Assembly: GCA_900553755.1 (NCBI GenBank)
Contig: USEX01000002.1
Coordinates: 1 to 64,000 of the forward strand
Origin: an uncultured Clostridium sp.
Lineage (GTDB): Bacteria; Bacillota; Clostridia; TANB77; CAG-508
DNA: 64,000 bases
Direction of reading: 5' to 3'
Below, piece after piece: positions 40,745 to 49,266 of the stretch. Positions within the stretch are counted from its first letter, which is position 1; the number at the start of each line of letters is the position of its first letter. Below the pieces are notes generated by a model that made no database searches, had not been told where the DNA came from, and saw only the letters and a program-made list of their open reading frames with translations. The position numbers and the translations under genes were made by a program.

Positions 40745-41941
40745 CTATAAATTTATAATATCTATTTTATTTTTATAGATAATTCCTGCTATTTTGTTAT
40801 TCATTGCTATTCCTCTTATTTCTTGTGTAGACACATATTTTTTAATTAACCAGCCATTGCTATCTATAAAATGAACTTCTGCTCCTAAGTTAATGCTTAT
40901 TCTGTTTCCATAGCAATTTACAGATTTGACAGCCCCTTCAACATTATACACACTAGATTTTAAGCTTGACGTATTTATTAATTGAACTTCAGTTTTTGTA
41001 TTAAATAACCCTTCATTATTTTCTACTATTTTTAATGCTGTATCAAATAAATTTATATCTGCAAATGTAATTTTTTTGTCGTTTTCCTTTAATAGTGTAA
41101 CCTCTTTATTCTCATTATTCTCTATTTCTTGTATTGAATCTTCATACATACACACTAATCTATTTTTATGATATTTTATATTGGTTACCAAACTATTTTC
41201 GTTTGCTTTGTATGTATATATCACAGCATCTGCTGGCATCTGCTTTGCTTTCTCTATTGATATTATTTTTATATTTGATTGTATTAAAGTTCCTGATGTA
41301 TTAACCTCTGCAAAACTTAGATATTTATTATCAGAAGAGATTTCAGAGCTAATTGCAATTGTGTTAGATAAGTATGTTTTAAATAACTCATTGCCATTTT
41401 CATCATATAAAATAATTACAGATTTATATGAAGTTCCTGACAAAGTCACCGATACATATCCGTTTTCATTTACATCTACTGTTGATATATTTCCAGACAA
41501 AGTATTTTCCCAAACAATCTCATTATTTTTAACCAAATATATCTTTTGTCCTAATTTTTCTGCTATTGCTGCATAATTTCCATTCGTATCAATTAAAGGT
41601 TTCGTTATTTCAATTTTAAGAGTTGACTCCTCATTACCGGCAGAATTATATTTTGTCATTACATTGTCTTTAATTACTGCAATATAATTTGAAAAAGCAA
41701 ATACATTCGAAACATTTATATCTGATATTTTAACCTGCGTAGCATTATTTTCTTCTATTTCTTTTCTAAAAATATAAATATCGCAGAACATTCTAAATTG
41801 AGCATTAAATGCATATATAATAAAGCATATAAGCCAAATTAATATTATAGCCCCTAAGATTCCAGCTATTATTAGCTTCTTTTTATTTATCTTTTTATTA
41901 AAATCATTTATATATGTTACATTGTCTTTCTTTGGTTTCAT
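40745..41941 (-). CDS. DUF5711-like single-pass membrane protein
   Basis: Seen: 398 residues. Short cytoplasmic N-terminus, one membrane helix (about 23-47, LIIAGILGAIILIWLICFIIY), then an extracytoplasmic domain of repeated beta-blade sequences (VFAFSNYIAVIKDN, NGNYAAIAEKLGQKIYLVKN, NENGYVSVTLSG, DNKYLSFAEV) suggestive of a beta-propeller. Known: matches my recollection of the DUF5711 family of Clostridia, function unknown. Neighbour cvpA follows on the same strand. Inferred: envelope-associated. ATG start with AAAGAGG. Confidence 0.7.
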   Translation of the reverse strand: MKPKKDNVTYINDFNKKINKKKLIIAGILGAIILIWLICFIIYAFNAQFRMFCDIYIFRKEIEENNATQVKISDINVSNVFAFSNYIAVIKDNVMTKYNSAGNEESTLKIEITKPLIDTNGNYAAIAEKLGQKIYLVKNNEIVWENTLSGNISTVDVNENGYVSVTLSGTSYKSVIILYDENGNELFKTYLSNTIAISSEISSDNKYLSFAEVNTSGTLIQSNIKIISIEKAKQMPADAVIYTYKANENSLVTNIKYHKNRLVCMYEDSIQEIENNENKEVTLLKENDKKITFADINLFDTALKIVENNEGLFNTKTEVQLINTSSLKSSVYNVEGAVKSVNCYGNRISINLGAEVHFIDSNGWLIKKYVSTQEIRGIAMNNKIAGIIYKNKIDIINL

Positions 41942-41989
41942 TTTTACCTCTTTAAAATATATAATTCTTATTATTTTATACCAGTTTTG

Positions 41990-43006
41990 CTATACTTTTG
42001 CAACACTATTTTTTAATATTAATACAATTTGCAAAATTCCTAAAGCTCCAAAAAGTGGATACAAAGTTTTAATTAGATTGCCAAAACCTATTGTAGATAT
42101 CGGAATACTTATTATACACATAATAGCAACTATTCTCTTATATTTTTTATTATCTACAATTGTTTTTTCTTTTACATTTTCTAGTACACCATATCCTGCA
42201 GCTACTGCTGAAGTTAATATTGCAACCTCTATGGCTATTGAGTATGTTATTTTTTCTATTTTATTATTTAATATCATAATTGTTGGCAATTCAACATTTT
42301 TAATATTCATATTAGAATTTATTAGCATGCCAAAAATTCCAAATGCCAATATTATAATAAATATCGCAGATAAAATACTAACAATCACTTTTTCCTTTTT
42401 TCTCTGTACTAAATCATTTAATGTAATCAAAATTGGAATTAATGTGATGCCATTATAGCTAGCATATAGAATTGCACTTATCGTGCAAGGTAAGACCTTT
42501 GTAGATTCTGTACCTAAAGCTTGCAAATTTCCATATTTAAGGCTGATAAAAAGCATCGCTACTATTAGTAACGGAACAAGAAGAACATTTATTTTTATAA
42601 TTCCAGACATTTTATGTGATAAAATAAAATACATGAAAATTGCTAGTAAAGAGCTAGTAATATATGTAGAAATATCATATTCCTGCTTAAAAAAACTGCT
42701 AAATCCTGCTATCATAATGTAAAAAGATATTAATAAAAAAATATTAACAATATTATATAAGAATTGCGGCTCATTTATATTTTCCATCAATTCTTTATTA
42801 TTTTTAATTTTTCTTTTCTCACATACATTTAATGTGCTGTATATTATAATTCCTGCTAATATTCCAGCTATATTAATTCCTAATATTCCCATATATCCAT
42901 ATACAGCAAAGAAATTATATATTTCTTTTCCAGATGCAAATCCTGCACCTATAATTGTTCCTAATACAACAAATAATACCTTTAATATATTTTTATAATT
43001 GCACAT
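41990..43006 (-). CDS. YkvI-like membrane protein (transporter fold)
   Basis: Seen: 338 residues, about ten hydrophobic segments. Its N-terminus (VLGTIIGAGFASGKEIYNFF) resembles the sodium:amino-acid transporter fold, as in Bacillus YkvI and branched-chain carriers. Known: YkvI itself has no proven substrate. Start: ATG 43006, six bases after GAGGGGG; an earlier ATG (43021) has the ribosome binding site inside the frame. Odd: the ribosome binding site is the 3' arm of a terminator-like hairpin at 43014-43036. It could link expression to the upstream ABC operon. Confidence 0.75.
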   Translation of the reverse strand: MCNYKNILKVLFVVLGTIIGAGFASGKEIYNFFAVYGYMGILGINIAGILAGIIIYSTLNVCEKRKIKNNKELMENINEPQFLYNIVNIFLLISFYIMIAGFSSFFKQEYDISTYITSSLLAIFMYFILSHKMSGIIKINVLLVPLLIVAMLFISLKYGNLQALGTESTKVLPCTISAILYASYNGITLIPILITLNDLVQRKKEKVIVSILSAIFIIILAFGIFGMLINSNMNIKNVELPTIMILNNKIEKITYSIAIEVAILTSAVAAGYGVLENVKEKTIVDNKKYKRIVAIMCIISIPISTIGFGNLIKTLYPLFGALGILQIVLILKNSVAKV

Positions 43007-43013
43007 AAAAAGC

Positions 43014-43036
43014 CCCCTCATAATATTTATGAGGGG
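43014..43036 (-). terminator. Hairpin that includes the ykvI ribosome binding site
   Basis: Seen: CCCCTCATA / TATGAGGGG stem with a 5-base loop, followed by GCTTTTT and then the ATG. It looks like the terminator of the Gld-type operon, but the ribosome binding site of the next gene is its 3' arm. Confidence 0.6.
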
Positions 43037-43050
43037 ATTTTAGTTTTATA

Positions 43051-44562
43051 CTATTTATTTCTTTTTCTTACAGCTTTTACAACTAAGCCTATAGCTATTA
43101 TTACAAATGGAGTAATAAATATAATGCACATTACTACTTTTTGTTCAGCTTTAGTAGGAGTATATGTTACTGTATCATAATTTTTTCTAATTGTTATTGT
43201 ATTTTCTTTTTCGTTTAAATATGCAACTGCATTTGCTGCTATATCATTATTATTACATATACTTATAAATGTATATTGATAATTTCCTATTTGGATTGGC
43301 ATATCTGTTGTAAAAAATTCATCGGAATATACTATTAATTTTGATGTTGTGTTATCATCTATTTCTTTTGTTGCTAATACTCCTATAGTTTGTGTCCCTG
43401 CTTCACTATCTTGGCTAGTTCTATTTGCAGATGTTATATTTAAGTTTGTTCTTACAAATGCTGTGCTAGAAGTTGTAGCCAATGTTTCATAAGATACTCC
43501 TAATTCATCCTGTTTATCAGAATCTTCTATAACTTTTATTGGTGCTGCATCTACAAAGCAACCTTTTAGTGTCATATTCATATTTGTATTGCTTATAGAT
43601 TGAGTATTTTCTATTATCATGTCTGGATATTGGTATAACATATTTGTATCAGTGCCTTCAAATACAACTCCATCTTCTATTGTTATTCCATATAAATCCA
43701 ATACTTGTTGGAAATTAGTGAATACCACATTTCTTGTGTTTGATCCAGATAGTAATAATATTTTTCCACCTTTGTTTATATATTCTATTATGCTATCTTT
43801 CTCTGCTTCTGTTATATCCTCTTTTAAAGTTGTTATAACCAAGCAACTGCAATCATCAGGAACTTTACCTGTTACAAATAAATCAAATGTTTCTACATCA
43901 TTTGCATCATCTTTTAGTTCTTGCATAAATGTTGAATAATAACTTGTTGGGTATGCCATATGATTATTCATCATAATATATACTTTAGGTTTTACATCAG
44001 AAGTAACTTCTATTATTGCATTTGTAATTGCTTCCTCTGTTGTATCAATTTGTTTTCCTGTTGTGTAATCATATGTATATAAGCTATATTCATCAATTGT
44101 TGATTCTTTATCTCCAGAGCTTACTATAATTAGTGTATCCGTAGATTTTAAAGAATATTCTGTCATCAAATCAGACCTTGAAGATAAATTATCTATAGTT
44201 TCAACACTTATATTATTATTTAATGCTTTATATTTTTTTATTATATCATTCATATTTTCATTACTGCTGTAATTTATTAATGTAATTTTTATATCTTTAT
44301 CAATTCCAGATATTTTTGTTTTAGTTTCTTCTGATAATGAATATATTTTATCTGATGTGCAATCTATTTCTGGTAAATTAACATTTTTTAGTAAAACTGT
44401 TATACCCACACAAATTAAGATAATTATTGCAACTAGCAACAATGTATTTATGCCATTTCTTAGCCATTTTTTATTTAACACATCTATACATTTATGAAAG
44501 AATTTCTTTATTTTTCCATCTGGCTTATCTTGTATTTTTGTTAATTCTTTACTCTTTTTCAC
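43051..44562 (-). CDS. GldG-like ABC system auxiliary protein
   Basis: Seen: 503 residues. N-terminal membrane helix (about 38-60), large extracytoplasmic domain with KIYSLSEETK (PF09822-type) and GGKILLLSG (about 265-275), C-terminal membrane helix (about 475-497) and basic tail. Known: GldG-type proteins partner with GldA/GldF ABC transporters; in Bacteroidetes these support gliding, but in Firmicutes the substrate is unknown. GTG start with GGAGAGAG. It is the last gene of the three-gene unit and lies 13 bases after the permease. Confidence 0.78.
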   Translation of the reverse strand: MKKSKELTKIQDKPDGKIKKFFHKCIDVLNKKWLRNGINTLLLVAIIILICVGITVLLKNVNLPEIDCTSDKIYSLSEETKTKISGIDKDIKITLINYSSNENMNDIIKKYKALNNNISVETIDNLSSRSDLMTEYSLKSTDTLIIVSSGDKESTIDEYSLYTYDYTTGKQIDTTEEAITNAIIEVTSDVKPKVYIMMNNHMAYPTSYYSTFMQELKDDANDVETFDLFVTGKVPDDCSCLVITTLKEDITEAEKDSIIEYINKGGKILLLSGSNTRNVVFTNFQQVLDLYGITIEDGVVFEGTDTNMLYQYPDMIIENTQSISNTNMNMTLKGCFVDAAPIKVIEDSDKQDELGVSYETLATTSSTAFVRTNLNITSANRTSQDSEAGTQTIGVLATKEIDDNTTSKLIVYSDEFFTTDMPIQIGNYQYTFISICNNNDIAANAVAYLNEKENTITIRKNYDTVTYTPTKAEQKVVMCIIFITPFVIIAIGLVVKAVRKRNK

Positions 44563-44575
44563 TTTTTCTCTCTCC

Positions 44576-45259
44576 TTACTTCACTAATTTTCTTCTTTGC
44601 ATTACGATTATCGTTAAACTAATAAATAAAAATGTAAACAATAGCAATGAAATTATATTTTCAATTGATATTATTCCTTGTGCAAATTTTGTATAATAAT
44701 CAATTAGTGTTATTCCTTCTAAAGATGAGCTAATATTGTTTGTAAATAAAGATATTACTAAAAATGCAACTGTAATTACCCCTGCAATCATTTGGTTTTC
44801 AGTTAAGCTTGATGCAAACATTCCTACAGATATTGCAGCCATGCTTAAAAATATAAATCCTAAAATTGCTACTAATGTTGTTCCAATGTTTGGTTTTCCA
44901 AAATAACTTATTATCGCAAAAAACATTAGTGATATTAATAAAGTAATTAATATTACAGATAGTGCTGCAAAAAATTTTCCAAACACTACTTTTAGCATTC
45001 CCGTTGGAGAAGTTAATAGCAATTGTTCTGTGCCATTTTTCCTTTCCTCTGCAAATATTCTCATTGTTAATATTGGTATTATAATTATTAAACCATATAA
45101 AGCTGTATAATAATATAATGCTCCTAAATCTACAGTATTTGAATTAAATACCGTTAAATAGAAAAACACACTAAAGCATAATAAAAATATTCCTATCACA
45201 ACATAGCCAATTGGAGATAAGAAATAGCTTTTTAATTCTTTTTTATATACCGCAAACAT
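44576..45259 (-). CDS. ABC-2 type permease, GldF-like
   Basis: Seen: 227 residues with six hydrophobic segments and the family start KKELKSYFLSPIGYVVIGIF, plus MRIFAEERKNGTEQLLLTSP. Known: forms the membrane channel of ABC-2 exporters. Its start overlaps the stop codon of the ATPase gene by one base, so the two are translationally coupled. Substrate cannot be deduced. Confidence 0.85.
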   Translation of the reverse strand: MFAVYKKELKSYFLSPIGYVVIGIFLLCFSVFFYLTVFNSNTVDLGALYYYTALYGLIIIIPILTMRIFAEERKNGTEQLLLTSPTGMLKVVFGKFFAALSVILITLLISLMFFAIISYFGKPNIGTTLVAILGFIFLSMAAISVGMFASSLTENQMIAGVITVAFLVISLFTNNISSSLEGITLIDYYTKFAQGIISIENIISLLLFTFLFISLTIIVMQRRKLVK

Positions 45260-46227
45260 TATTTTTTACCTCCTTCTTTTTTTGCTTTTTCTGAGCTTTT
45301 ATTTATTAAAGTTATAAATGCATCTTCTAAAGATGTTTCTGCCTTCTTTAATTCGAATATTGTAATATCATTTTTAGGCAATACTTCGAATAATTGCTTA
45401 CGCAAATCTGCATTTTCTTTGGCTTCTATCATGTATTGCTTTGTTCCATCGCCATTATCTTTTACTTCTTCACATTTTGCTATCTCTGGAATTAAAGTAT
45501 TTATTTCTTTCATTTTATTTTGTTTATCTTCAACAGTTACTAAAATAATATTCTTTTCTTGTGTAGCTTTTTCTAGATTTTCTGGAGTATCAATTGCTAC
45601 TATTTTTCCTTTATTTATAATTATTACTCTTTCACACAATTGGCTTACTTCAGATAAAATATGTGAGCTTAATATTACTGTATGTTCTTTCCCTAATTCT
45701 TTTATTAAGCTTCTTATTTCTGTTATTTGCTTTGGGTCCAAGCCTACTGTTGGCTCATCTAGTATAAGTACATCTGGGCTTCCTACTAAGGCTCCTGCCA
45801 TGCTTACTCTTTGCTTATAACCTCTAGATAAATTTCTAATTAGCTTCTTTTCAACATCTTTTATTCCAGTTTCTGTTAAGGCTTTTTCTACTTCTTCTTT
45901 CTTTACTTTTTTGTCTACTTTTTTTAATTCAGCCATATATGTTACAAATTCTTTTACTGTTAAATCTTGGTATAATGGCACCCCCTCTGGCATATAACCT
46001 ATTTGTTTTTTTGCTTTTTGAGGTTTTTTCTGAATATCATAACCATTTACAGTAATTGTACCTTCTGTTGGCTCTATGTAGCCTGTTATCATATTCATTG
46101 TAGTGCTTTTCCCTGCACCGTTTGGTCCAAGAAATCCAATGATTTCTCCATTTTGTATGGTAAAGCTTATATCATCTACTGCTGTAAAATTACCATACTT
46201 TTTTGTAACATTAGTAATTTCTATCAC
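45259..46227 (-). CDS. ABC transporter ATP-binding protein, GldA-like
   Basis: Seen: about 322 residues. Walker A GPNGAGKST, Q-loop YMPEGVPLYQ, signature LSRGYKQR, Walker B VLILDEPTVGLDP, H-loop SSH, plus a C-terminal domain of about 100 residues. Known: powers an ABC-2 exporter. Start: GTG 46227 (MIEITNVTKKYG) is eight bases after GGAGG; the longer TTG start at 46242 would put the ribosome binding site inside the gene. First gene of a three-gene operon with permease and GldG-like protein. Confidence 0.9.
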   Translation of the reverse strand: MIEITNVTKKYGNFTAVDDISFTIQNGEIIGFLGPNGAGKSTTMNMITGYIEPTEGTITVNGYDIQKKPQKAKKQIGYMPEGVPLYQDLTVKEFVTYMAELKKVDKKVKKEEVEKALTETGIKDVEKKLIRNLSRGYKQRVSMAGALVGSPDVLILDEPTVGLDPKQITEIRSLIKELGKEHTVILSSHILSEVSQLCERVIIINKGKIVAIDTPENLEKATQEKNIILVTVEDKQNKMKEINTLIPEIAKCEEVKDNGDGTKQYMIEAKENADLRKQLFEVLPKNDITIFELKKAETSLEDAFITLINKSSEKAKKEGGKK

Positions 46228-46345
46228 TGTTTTTTCCTCCAATCTCTTATTTCCCTAAATAATAATTAAATATTATCACTATAATTTTACTGGTGCAATA
46301 TACTTCTATAATTTTTCACAAAGATTTCACACAATAATTAAACTG

Positions 46346-46374
46346 TTGCAAAAAATTCATTTTTTTGGTATTAT
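46346..46374 (+). promoter_or_regulatory. Promoter of yhbY
   Basis: Seen: TTGCAA (46346-46351), 17-base spacer, TATTAT (46369-46374), 28 bases before the ATG. Confidence 0.6.
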
Positions 46375-46402
46375 ATTAAGTATTAAAATAGTGGAGGAAA
46401 TT

Positions 46403-46693
46403 ATGACAAGTAAACAAAGAGCTTATTTAAGAGGATTAGCAAATTCTATAACTCCTATTTTTCAAATAGGAAAAAATGGAATATCTGAAAATTTAATAAA
46501 ACAAATAGATGATGCTCTAGAAGCAAGAGAGCTAATTAAAATTAGTGTTTTAGATACTGCCCCTGATGCTGTTAAACCATTAGGAATAGAAATATCTGAA
46601 GCCACAAATTCTATTTTTGTGCAATCAGTTGGTAATAAAATAACTTTATATAGAGCTAGAAAAAAAAATTCAAAAATTGTTTTACCAAAATAA
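46403..46693 (+). CDS. yhbY: YhbY-family RNA-binding (CRM domain) protein
   Basis: Seen: 96 residues forming one CRM domain: TSKQRAYLRGLAN, IFQIGKNGIS (GxxG loop), EARELIKISVLD and VGNKITLYRARKK. Known: binds pre-50S ribosomal subunits in bacteria. Start at ATG 46403, ten bases after GGAGG; the longer upstream frame includes the promoter and is not used. Stands alone between divergent and convergent genes. Confidence 0.92.
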   Translation: MTSKQRAYLRGLANSITPIFQIGKNGISENLIKQIDDALEARELIKISVLDTAPDAVKPLGIEISEATNSIFVQSVGNKITLYRARKKNSKIVLPK

Positions 46694-46730
46694 AAGAGGG
46701 ATTATAAGTTTTATGCTTATAACCCCTTTT
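46692..46730. terminator. Bidirectional terminator between yhbY and the CmpB-like gene
   Basis: Seen: GGGATTATAAG / CTTATAACCCC stem with one bulge, flanked by A4 and T4 runs, between convergent genes. Confidence 0.75.
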
Positions 46731-46731
46731 C

Positions 46732-47409
46732 TTATTTCATCAATTCTTTTATCCATACTTCATTTTTTTCTTCATCTAAAAATCTTATATTAGGAAATAC
46801 TTTTTTCATTATTTCATTCGTAAATATTTTATCTCCCAATTTTCCAATTGCATTTTTTTCTTCAAATATTACAACATCATTATATACCATTTTTGCCCTT
46901 GCTTTATACACATATATACCCCAAACTGTGAATAAGGTTTCTGCAACGATTAATATTGTTAGTATTGTATCTATAATTACTTTTTTTCTTCCTTGGATTT
47001 TATCTATTGCTTTATCAAGTATTTTGCTTGCAATTTCAACTAATACTATTGAAATTGCTCCCCACAAGACTGCATACGCAATACATATTCTTCCATTTAC
47101 GTTTCCCATATTAGTATAATTCCAAAATCTTATTCCAAACGCTGCCTCAAATGCAAAACTTATCAAAAATTGCATTAACGTTCCTTCTGCAGCTCCCCAA
47201 ATAAATATTTTAACTATGCTATTTTTAAAATTTTGAAGTGAGAATATTAAAACCGTAGCGCAAATTCCATATATTACGCATAGAGGTCCTAATATACATC
47301 CTCTTCTATTATCTGTTGATAAAAATCCCATCATTATTTCTATAAACAAGCCTATTAAGCTAAAAATTACTATATACCATATTATTTTGTGAAATACGTT
47401 TTTCTTCAT
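46732..47409 (-). CDS. CmpB-like membrane protein (second copy in the window)
   Basis: Seen: 225 residues. Several hydrophobic segments, family motifs RRGCILGPLCVIYGIC and FWNYTNMGNVNGRICIAYAV. These align with GPYCPIYGYG and WWDYSQKKFNINGRVCLDT of the protein at 32911-33660, so it is a diverged paralogue. Lacks the long charged tail of that copy. Function unknown. ATG start; ribosome binding site AGGGAG. Confidence 0.75.
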   Translation of the reverse strand: MKKNVFHKIIWYIVIFSLIGLFIEIMMGFLSTDNRRGCILGPLCVIYGICATVLIFSLQNFKNSIVKIFIWGAAEGTLMQFLISFAFEAAFGIRFWNYTNMGNVNGRICIAYAVLWGAISIVLVEIASKILDKAIDKIQGRKKVIIDTILTILIVAETLFTVWGIYVYKARAKMVYNDVVIFEEKNAIGKLGDKIFTNEIMKKVFPNIRFLDEEKNEVWIKELMK

Positions 47410-47494
47410 CAGATACTCCCTTAATATTTTATATAGTATATTCTATACTATATTTCAAAAAATTTCTATATTTTTTGAAATTTTATTTAAACCA

Positions 47495-47523
47495 TTGACA
47501 AATGTATTTTTTCGCATTATAAT
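47495..47523 (+). promoter_or_regulatory. Promoter of tRNA-Arg(TCT)
   Basis: Seen: perfect TTGACA (47495-47500), 17-base spacer, TATAAT (47518-47523), 20 bases before the tRNA. Confidence 0.85.
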
Positions 47524-47543
47524 ATATCTTGCATTTGAGTTAT

Positions 47544-47620
<77 letters not shown>

Positions 47621-47644
47621 TAAAATTTTATGCAAAACCTATAA

Positions 47645-47673
47645 AAAAGCCACTCGTAAAACGGGTGGTTTTT
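47645..47673. terminator. Terminator after tRNA-Arg(TCT), shared with the M18 gene
   Basis: Seen: GCCACTCGT / ACGGGTGGT stem (G-U pairs), loop AAA, five T after it on the plus strand and A run before it. Confidence 0.75.
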
Positions 47674-47689
47674 ATTTATATTTTTTAAC

Positions 47690-49102
47690 TTAAGCTTTGA
47701 AAAAAGCTTCATATCCTCTATATGCTTGGTAAACGTCATATTTACTTGTTACTTCATAAGGTGCATGCATTGATAATACTGGAACTCCACAATCCAACAC
47801 ATCAACTCCTTTATTAGCTAAAATGTATGCGATTGTTCCGCCACCTCCCAAATCAACTCTTCCAAGTTCTGCAATTTGATATGTTACTCCTTTTGTTTCA
47901 AATATATTGCGAACATATGCTACAAATTCCGCGTTTGCATCTGAGCCATTAGCTTTTCCAGCAACTCCAGTGTATTTAGCAATTCCAACTCCTTTATTTA
48001 AATAAGAAGCATTGTGTGTATCTGATACTGATGCATAAATTGGATCAAAACCAGCATCTACATCTGCTGATAGCATTTTTGAGTTACAAAACATTTTATC
48101 CAATAAATTTGGTCTGTTTGCATTCATTTTATTTAATATTTCTGACATAAATGTGCTAAACACATTTGATTCCATTCCTGTATTGCCCATGCTACCTATT
48201 TCTTCTTTGTCTGCAAATATACATACAGCTGTTTTTTCTGGATTTTCTATATTTAATATTGCTGTTAAAGAAGTATATACTGATACTTTATCATCTTGTC
48301 CGTATCCTGCAATTAAGCTCTCGTCAAATCCTAGGCTTCTGCATTTAAATGCTGGTACCAATTCTATTTCTGCACTTAAAAAGTCTTTTTCTACTATTCC
48401 ATATTTTTTATTTAGTAAATTTAATATATTTAATTTTACTTTTTCTGAAATATCTTTACAATCAAATGGTATGCTTCCTATTAATAAGTTTAGATTCTCG
48501 CCCTCAACACCATCTTTTAATTTTTTTTGCATTTGTTCTTGAGCCAAATGTGGTAATAAATCTGTAATTGTAAATATTGGATCTTCTTCATTTTCACCAA
48601 TATTTATCTTTATTTTTTCACCATTAGCCTTTGCTATAACCCCATGAATTGCAAGTGGTATAGTTGTCCATTGATATTTCTTTATACCACCATAGTAGTG
48701 TGTTTTAAAATAAGCAAATCCATTGTCTTCATATACTGGGTTTGGTTTTAAATCCAATCTTGGTGAATCTGCATGTGATCCTATTATATTTATTCCATTT
48801 TCTATATCTTCTTTTCCTATTACTGCTAAAAACAAATTCTTCTCTCTATTTACGAAATACACTTTGTCTCCTGATTCTAGCGTTTCGTACTCTTCTATGT
48901 CTTTAAATCCATTTGCTATTGCAATTTCTAATGAATTTGCCACAATCTCTCTTTCTGTTTTAGAACTGTTTAAAAATTCCATATATTTATCGCAGTACTC
49001 AAATATTTGTTTTTTCTCTTCTTCTGAAGTGTTTTCCCAGCCATTATTTTTTTCATCAAATAATTTTTTTCTTAACTCTTCAGCTTGTTCTTTTTCAATC
49101 AT
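47690..49102 (-). CDS. M18-family aminopeptidase
   Basis: Seen: 470 residues. Zinc-ligand and active-site segments GSHADSPRLDLKP (about 108-120), HYYGGIKKYQWTTIPLAIHG, AGYGQDDKVSVYTSL, ADKEEIGSMGNTG and SMHAPYEVTSKYD. Known: cytosolic metalloaminopeptidase that trims N-terminal residues from peptides. Start: ATG 49102 nine bases after GAGGAG; a TTG two codons upstream is too close. Length and motifs normal. Confidence 0.92.
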   Translation of the reverse strand: MIEKEQAEELRKKLFDEKNNGWENTSEEEKKQIFEYCDKYMEFLNSSKTEREIVANSLEIAIANGFKDIEEYETLESGDKVYFVNREKNLFLAVIGKEDIENGINIIGSHADSPRLDLKPNPVYEDNGFAYFKTHYYGGIKKYQWTTIPLAIHGVIAKANGEKIKINIGENEEDPIFTITDLLPHLAQEQMQKKLKDGVEGENLNLLIGSIPFDCKDISEKVKLNILNLLNKKYGIVEKDFLSAEIELVPAFKCRSLGFDESLIAGYGQDDKVSVYTSLTAILNIENPEKTAVCIFADKEEIGSMGNTGMESNVFSTFMSEILNKMNANRPNLLDKMFCNSKMLSADVDAGFDPIYASVSDTHNASYLNKGVGIAKYTGVAGKANGSDANAEFVAYVRNIFETKGVTYQIAELGRVDLGGGGTIAYILANKGVDVLDCGVPVLSMHAPYEVTSKYDVYQAYRGYEAFFKA

Positions 49103-49266
49103 ATTCAATTTCTCCTCTCTTTTTTTGTTGAAAGTATATCATTTTATTATTACTTTTTCTAGTATTATTTTCATTTTTTATAATATTTATTATTAATAAT
49201 ACATATTCTTTACAAATGTTATTTTTTATAGTTTAATATAGAAGAATAAAATTTTGGAGAAATATG

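Noticed and set aside
45259..46227. Gliding-motility operon
   Set aside because: GldA/F/G-type names come from Bacteroidetes; in Firmicutes the same ABC set occurs without gliding genes, and none are here.
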